Below are positions 62,301 to 64,000 of a DNA stretch of 64,000 nt, in pieces. A program made the position numbers and the translations under genes. This DNA is from Mansonella perstans (taxonomy: Eukaryota; Nematoda; Chromadorea; Rhabditida; Onchocercidae). Positions within the stretch are counted from its first letter, which is position 1, and every line of letters starts with the position of its first letter. The stretch covers positions 165,958-229,957 of the forward strand of contig JBAMDO010000080.1 in NCBI GenBank assembly GCA_037074765.1, read 5' to 3'. The notes beneath the pieces were generated by a model. The model had not been told where the DNA came from. It searched no databases and worked only from the letters and a program-made list of their open reading frames with translations.

Positions 62301-63069
62301 TAACTTCCAATTATGAATAAAATGGTAATCTGTTTTTAATCACTATAAGCTGTTTTTTTTCCTAGACGACATCGAGAGGAAGCTCGACGCTTAATGAATA
62401 ATGCTGTTACTGATGGTGTCACGTTAGTACTTAGTGGTAGTGCCCCAACTACGGCTCATCAATCACCAGCAGGTTTGTTTGATTTCTGGAAAAGAGCAAA
62501 GTTTTGCTGCAGTGTTTTGTTTTGATGTAAGTGTTTGTTGGAACTTAGATTTTTGTGATGTAATTTTGTATGGTTAACTGATTGAGCAATTTTGAAATGT
62601 GAATTTTTCTAACAGAATATAGATTAACGTTTGTCGAGGCGCGATGTTTTTAATCAGGTTGACTAGGAATCTTCATATGATTTGATCATGATAGAGAAAT
62701 AGTGTGCATTATGCTTTAGATAGGAAATCTGCTATAAGTTAAACCACTGCAATGTCTGCATTGCCTTTGCCTTGTCTGTAGAAGTACGATAATCGTTAGT
62801 CTTGATAACTTGAATAATAAGCTTTAGTCATGAAATTTATTATTTTTTAAGGATAGTTTAAGATTTCTTTTGTGTAAAAGCAAAAAAGGACTCAATTTTA
62901 TATGTTCCTATGCTGAATTTTCGATTATTTTTCCTAACTTTTATTCTTCATAATGATTCTAATAGCTTTGTTTGTTGTGTGCAGTGGCTACTACATCTGG
63001 CTTGCTTCGAAAGCTGCCGTCTTGTGTCAGTGAAGATTTTGGAAGAAACAATTTACGTACGCTTGGTGG
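56332..63069 (+). CDS. ehbp-1: EH domain-binding protein 1 orthologue, NT-C2 and CH domains (3' end off the window)
   Basis: EHBP1 links endosomal recycling (EHD/RME-1, RAB-10) to actin and membranes. Exons: 56332-56471, 56835-57078, 57391-57506, 57780-57883, 58219-58416, 58991-59084, 59379-59555, 59685-59846, 60033-60207, 60496-60567, 60910-61043, 61493-61693, 62366-62472, 62985-63069. All are GT-AG in phase, about 669 codons. The N-terminus [10 protein letters not shown] matches the family start. The NT-C2 domain covers about residues 1-165 ([20 protein letters not shown]). The CH domain covers about 325-430 ([54 protein letters not shown]). Later come a coiled/charged segment ([15 protein letters not shown]) and an acidic [12 protein letters not shown]. 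No NPF tripeptide is visible. The last exon boundary is uncertain: donor 63070 (GTAAAC) or 63057 (GTACGC). The latter joins in phase to a possible exon at 63475-63542. The C-terminal bMERB-type region expected of the family is not in the window. Confidence 0.93.
58653..58726 (+). repeat. Intronic tandem repeat, about 24 bp, three partial copies
   Basis: AGTGATAAACTCGTACATTC occurs twice (58680, 58705), preceded by a diverged AGTGATAAACTTGCTG copy. It lies in an EHBP1 intron. Confidence 0.75.
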
Positions 63070-63474
63070 GTAAACATATGTTGATTTACTTAGTCAATAA
63101 ATTTTTCTACTCGTAGGTGACATTCTTTAGCTGCAGCACGTGGTTTTTTAATATGCGAGAAAGGCTTATTCCTGATTTTAAAAATAGGCAAAAAGTTGTT
63201 ATGTTTTAGAAGATATATTGATTTTGCTAGTTAGTTTTTGCGCATACTTTTATTTGGCTAGGAAAAAATCATTAAAATATAATTGGATTTTGCGAAAATC
63301 ATATGATTTAAATGTCGACTTAGCACCAGCACTATTTTCACTTCGATTTTATACTGTCCCTGTTATACTTAATTTAATTGAGTCGTTGCTTTTCATATAT
63401 AATATATGAAGAAGCGAATTTCGTGTTTTATTTATCGTATGTTCGTGTTTTATTTATGTATCGTATATCTTTAG

Positions 63475-63542
63475 AAACGGTTACTCCAACAGTGAAAATT
63501 AACAATTTCAAAAAGATGCAAGTTTCTCCAACGCTTCAATCC
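63475..63542 (+). other. Possible further EHBP1 exon
   Basis: ATATCTTTAG opens a frame reading VTPTVKINNFKKMQVSPTLQ, with donor GTAACG at 63543. It joins in phase only if the preceding exon ends at 63056. The Ser/Thr/Lys-rich text suits an EHBP1 linker, but splice support is modest. Confidence 0.4.
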
Positions 63543-64000
63543 GTAACGTGTGCGTTTTTTTTGCTTTTTATTTTCCCATAATTTTATTTTTATTTATTGC
63601 TTATATTGATGTTTACACTTTTTATATCCTTTTTTTGTCTGTGCAAGCTTTATATGAATGCTAAAAAATAGTTAAGTAAATTATCGAAATAAAAATTGTG
63701 TAGAGATCAGGACGTTTTGCGATTGGCTTAATTTGTCATATGCAGTGCATGCGCTTATCATTTTGCTGCCAAAAGTATTACGAGCAGATATAATTTGCCT
63801 ATGCTATCACTTTGTTTTGGTGCATTTGGTTGTTTACAACCAAAAAATTTGTGGCTTCATGCAATGTTAACGATTGTAAAGCTTCTGTTTATTGGAAAAC
63901 TGTAGTTTACCTTGAACTAGAAATTGGCTGCAAATGTTCTGTGAAATAGTATAAAAGTTTTTGATAGATGAAAATTTAACCTGAAGTGATGCACCAATTT
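63543..64000. other. Intronic or 3' sequence, no exon identified
   Basis: The acceptor-like CATATGCAG at about 63737-63745 is followed by a frame that stops after about 15 codons, so no exon is proposed. The EHBP1 gene is expected to continue beyond the edge. Confidence 0.4.

Overview
The window looks like nuclear DNA of a nematode, and I infer a filarial or spirurid-type parasite. It is very AT-rich, with long T and A runs. Exons of about 50-250 bp are bounded by TTTCAG-type acceptors and GTAAGT-type donors. Several start codons sit directly behind an orphan splice acceptor, as spliced-leader trans-splicing produces. No bacterial genes, tRNA, rRNA or CRISPR array were seen. Most of the 64 kb is intergenic or intronic.

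Left end (180-4135, minus): nine exons of the condensin I subunit CAP-G (NCAPG/capg-1 family), running off the left edge. 9555-12971 (plus): one uninterrupted exon for a 1,138-residue, charged, probably disordered protein that I do not recognise.

Centre (20.0-38.4 kb): the most interesting part. Two arms of about 2.45 kb, nearly identical and in opposite orientation (20035-22484 and 35909-38371), flank about 13.4 kb. Each arm carries a small gene with a canonical BH3 motif. A third, clearly diverged gene in the spacer (28808-29929, plus) has the same motif in an exon of the same length and phase. Together they look like a cluster of three EGL-1/BIM-type BH3-only cell-death genes, two of them made by a recent inverted duplication. 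The two arm copies have begun to decay in different exons. The outer arm boundary lies next to a degenerate non-LTR (LINE) reverse transcriptase fragment (about 38376-39212, minus), with a second LINE tail fragment at about 39345-39490.

Right end: an unrecognised multi-exon gene (about 51987-55661, plus), followed 670 bp later on the same strand by an EHBP1/ehbp-1 orthologue (56332 to beyond 63069, plus). The latter has an N-terminal NT-C2 domain and a calponin-homology domain, and it runs off the right edge.

The remaining intervals hold no gene I can support. They do hold tandem repeats, a terminal-inverted-repeat element (32543-33681), a diverged direct duplication (34565-35600), several hairpins, and long low-complexity tracts. 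Exon coordinates were worked out by hand from splice signals and reading-frame continuity and need transcript confirmation.
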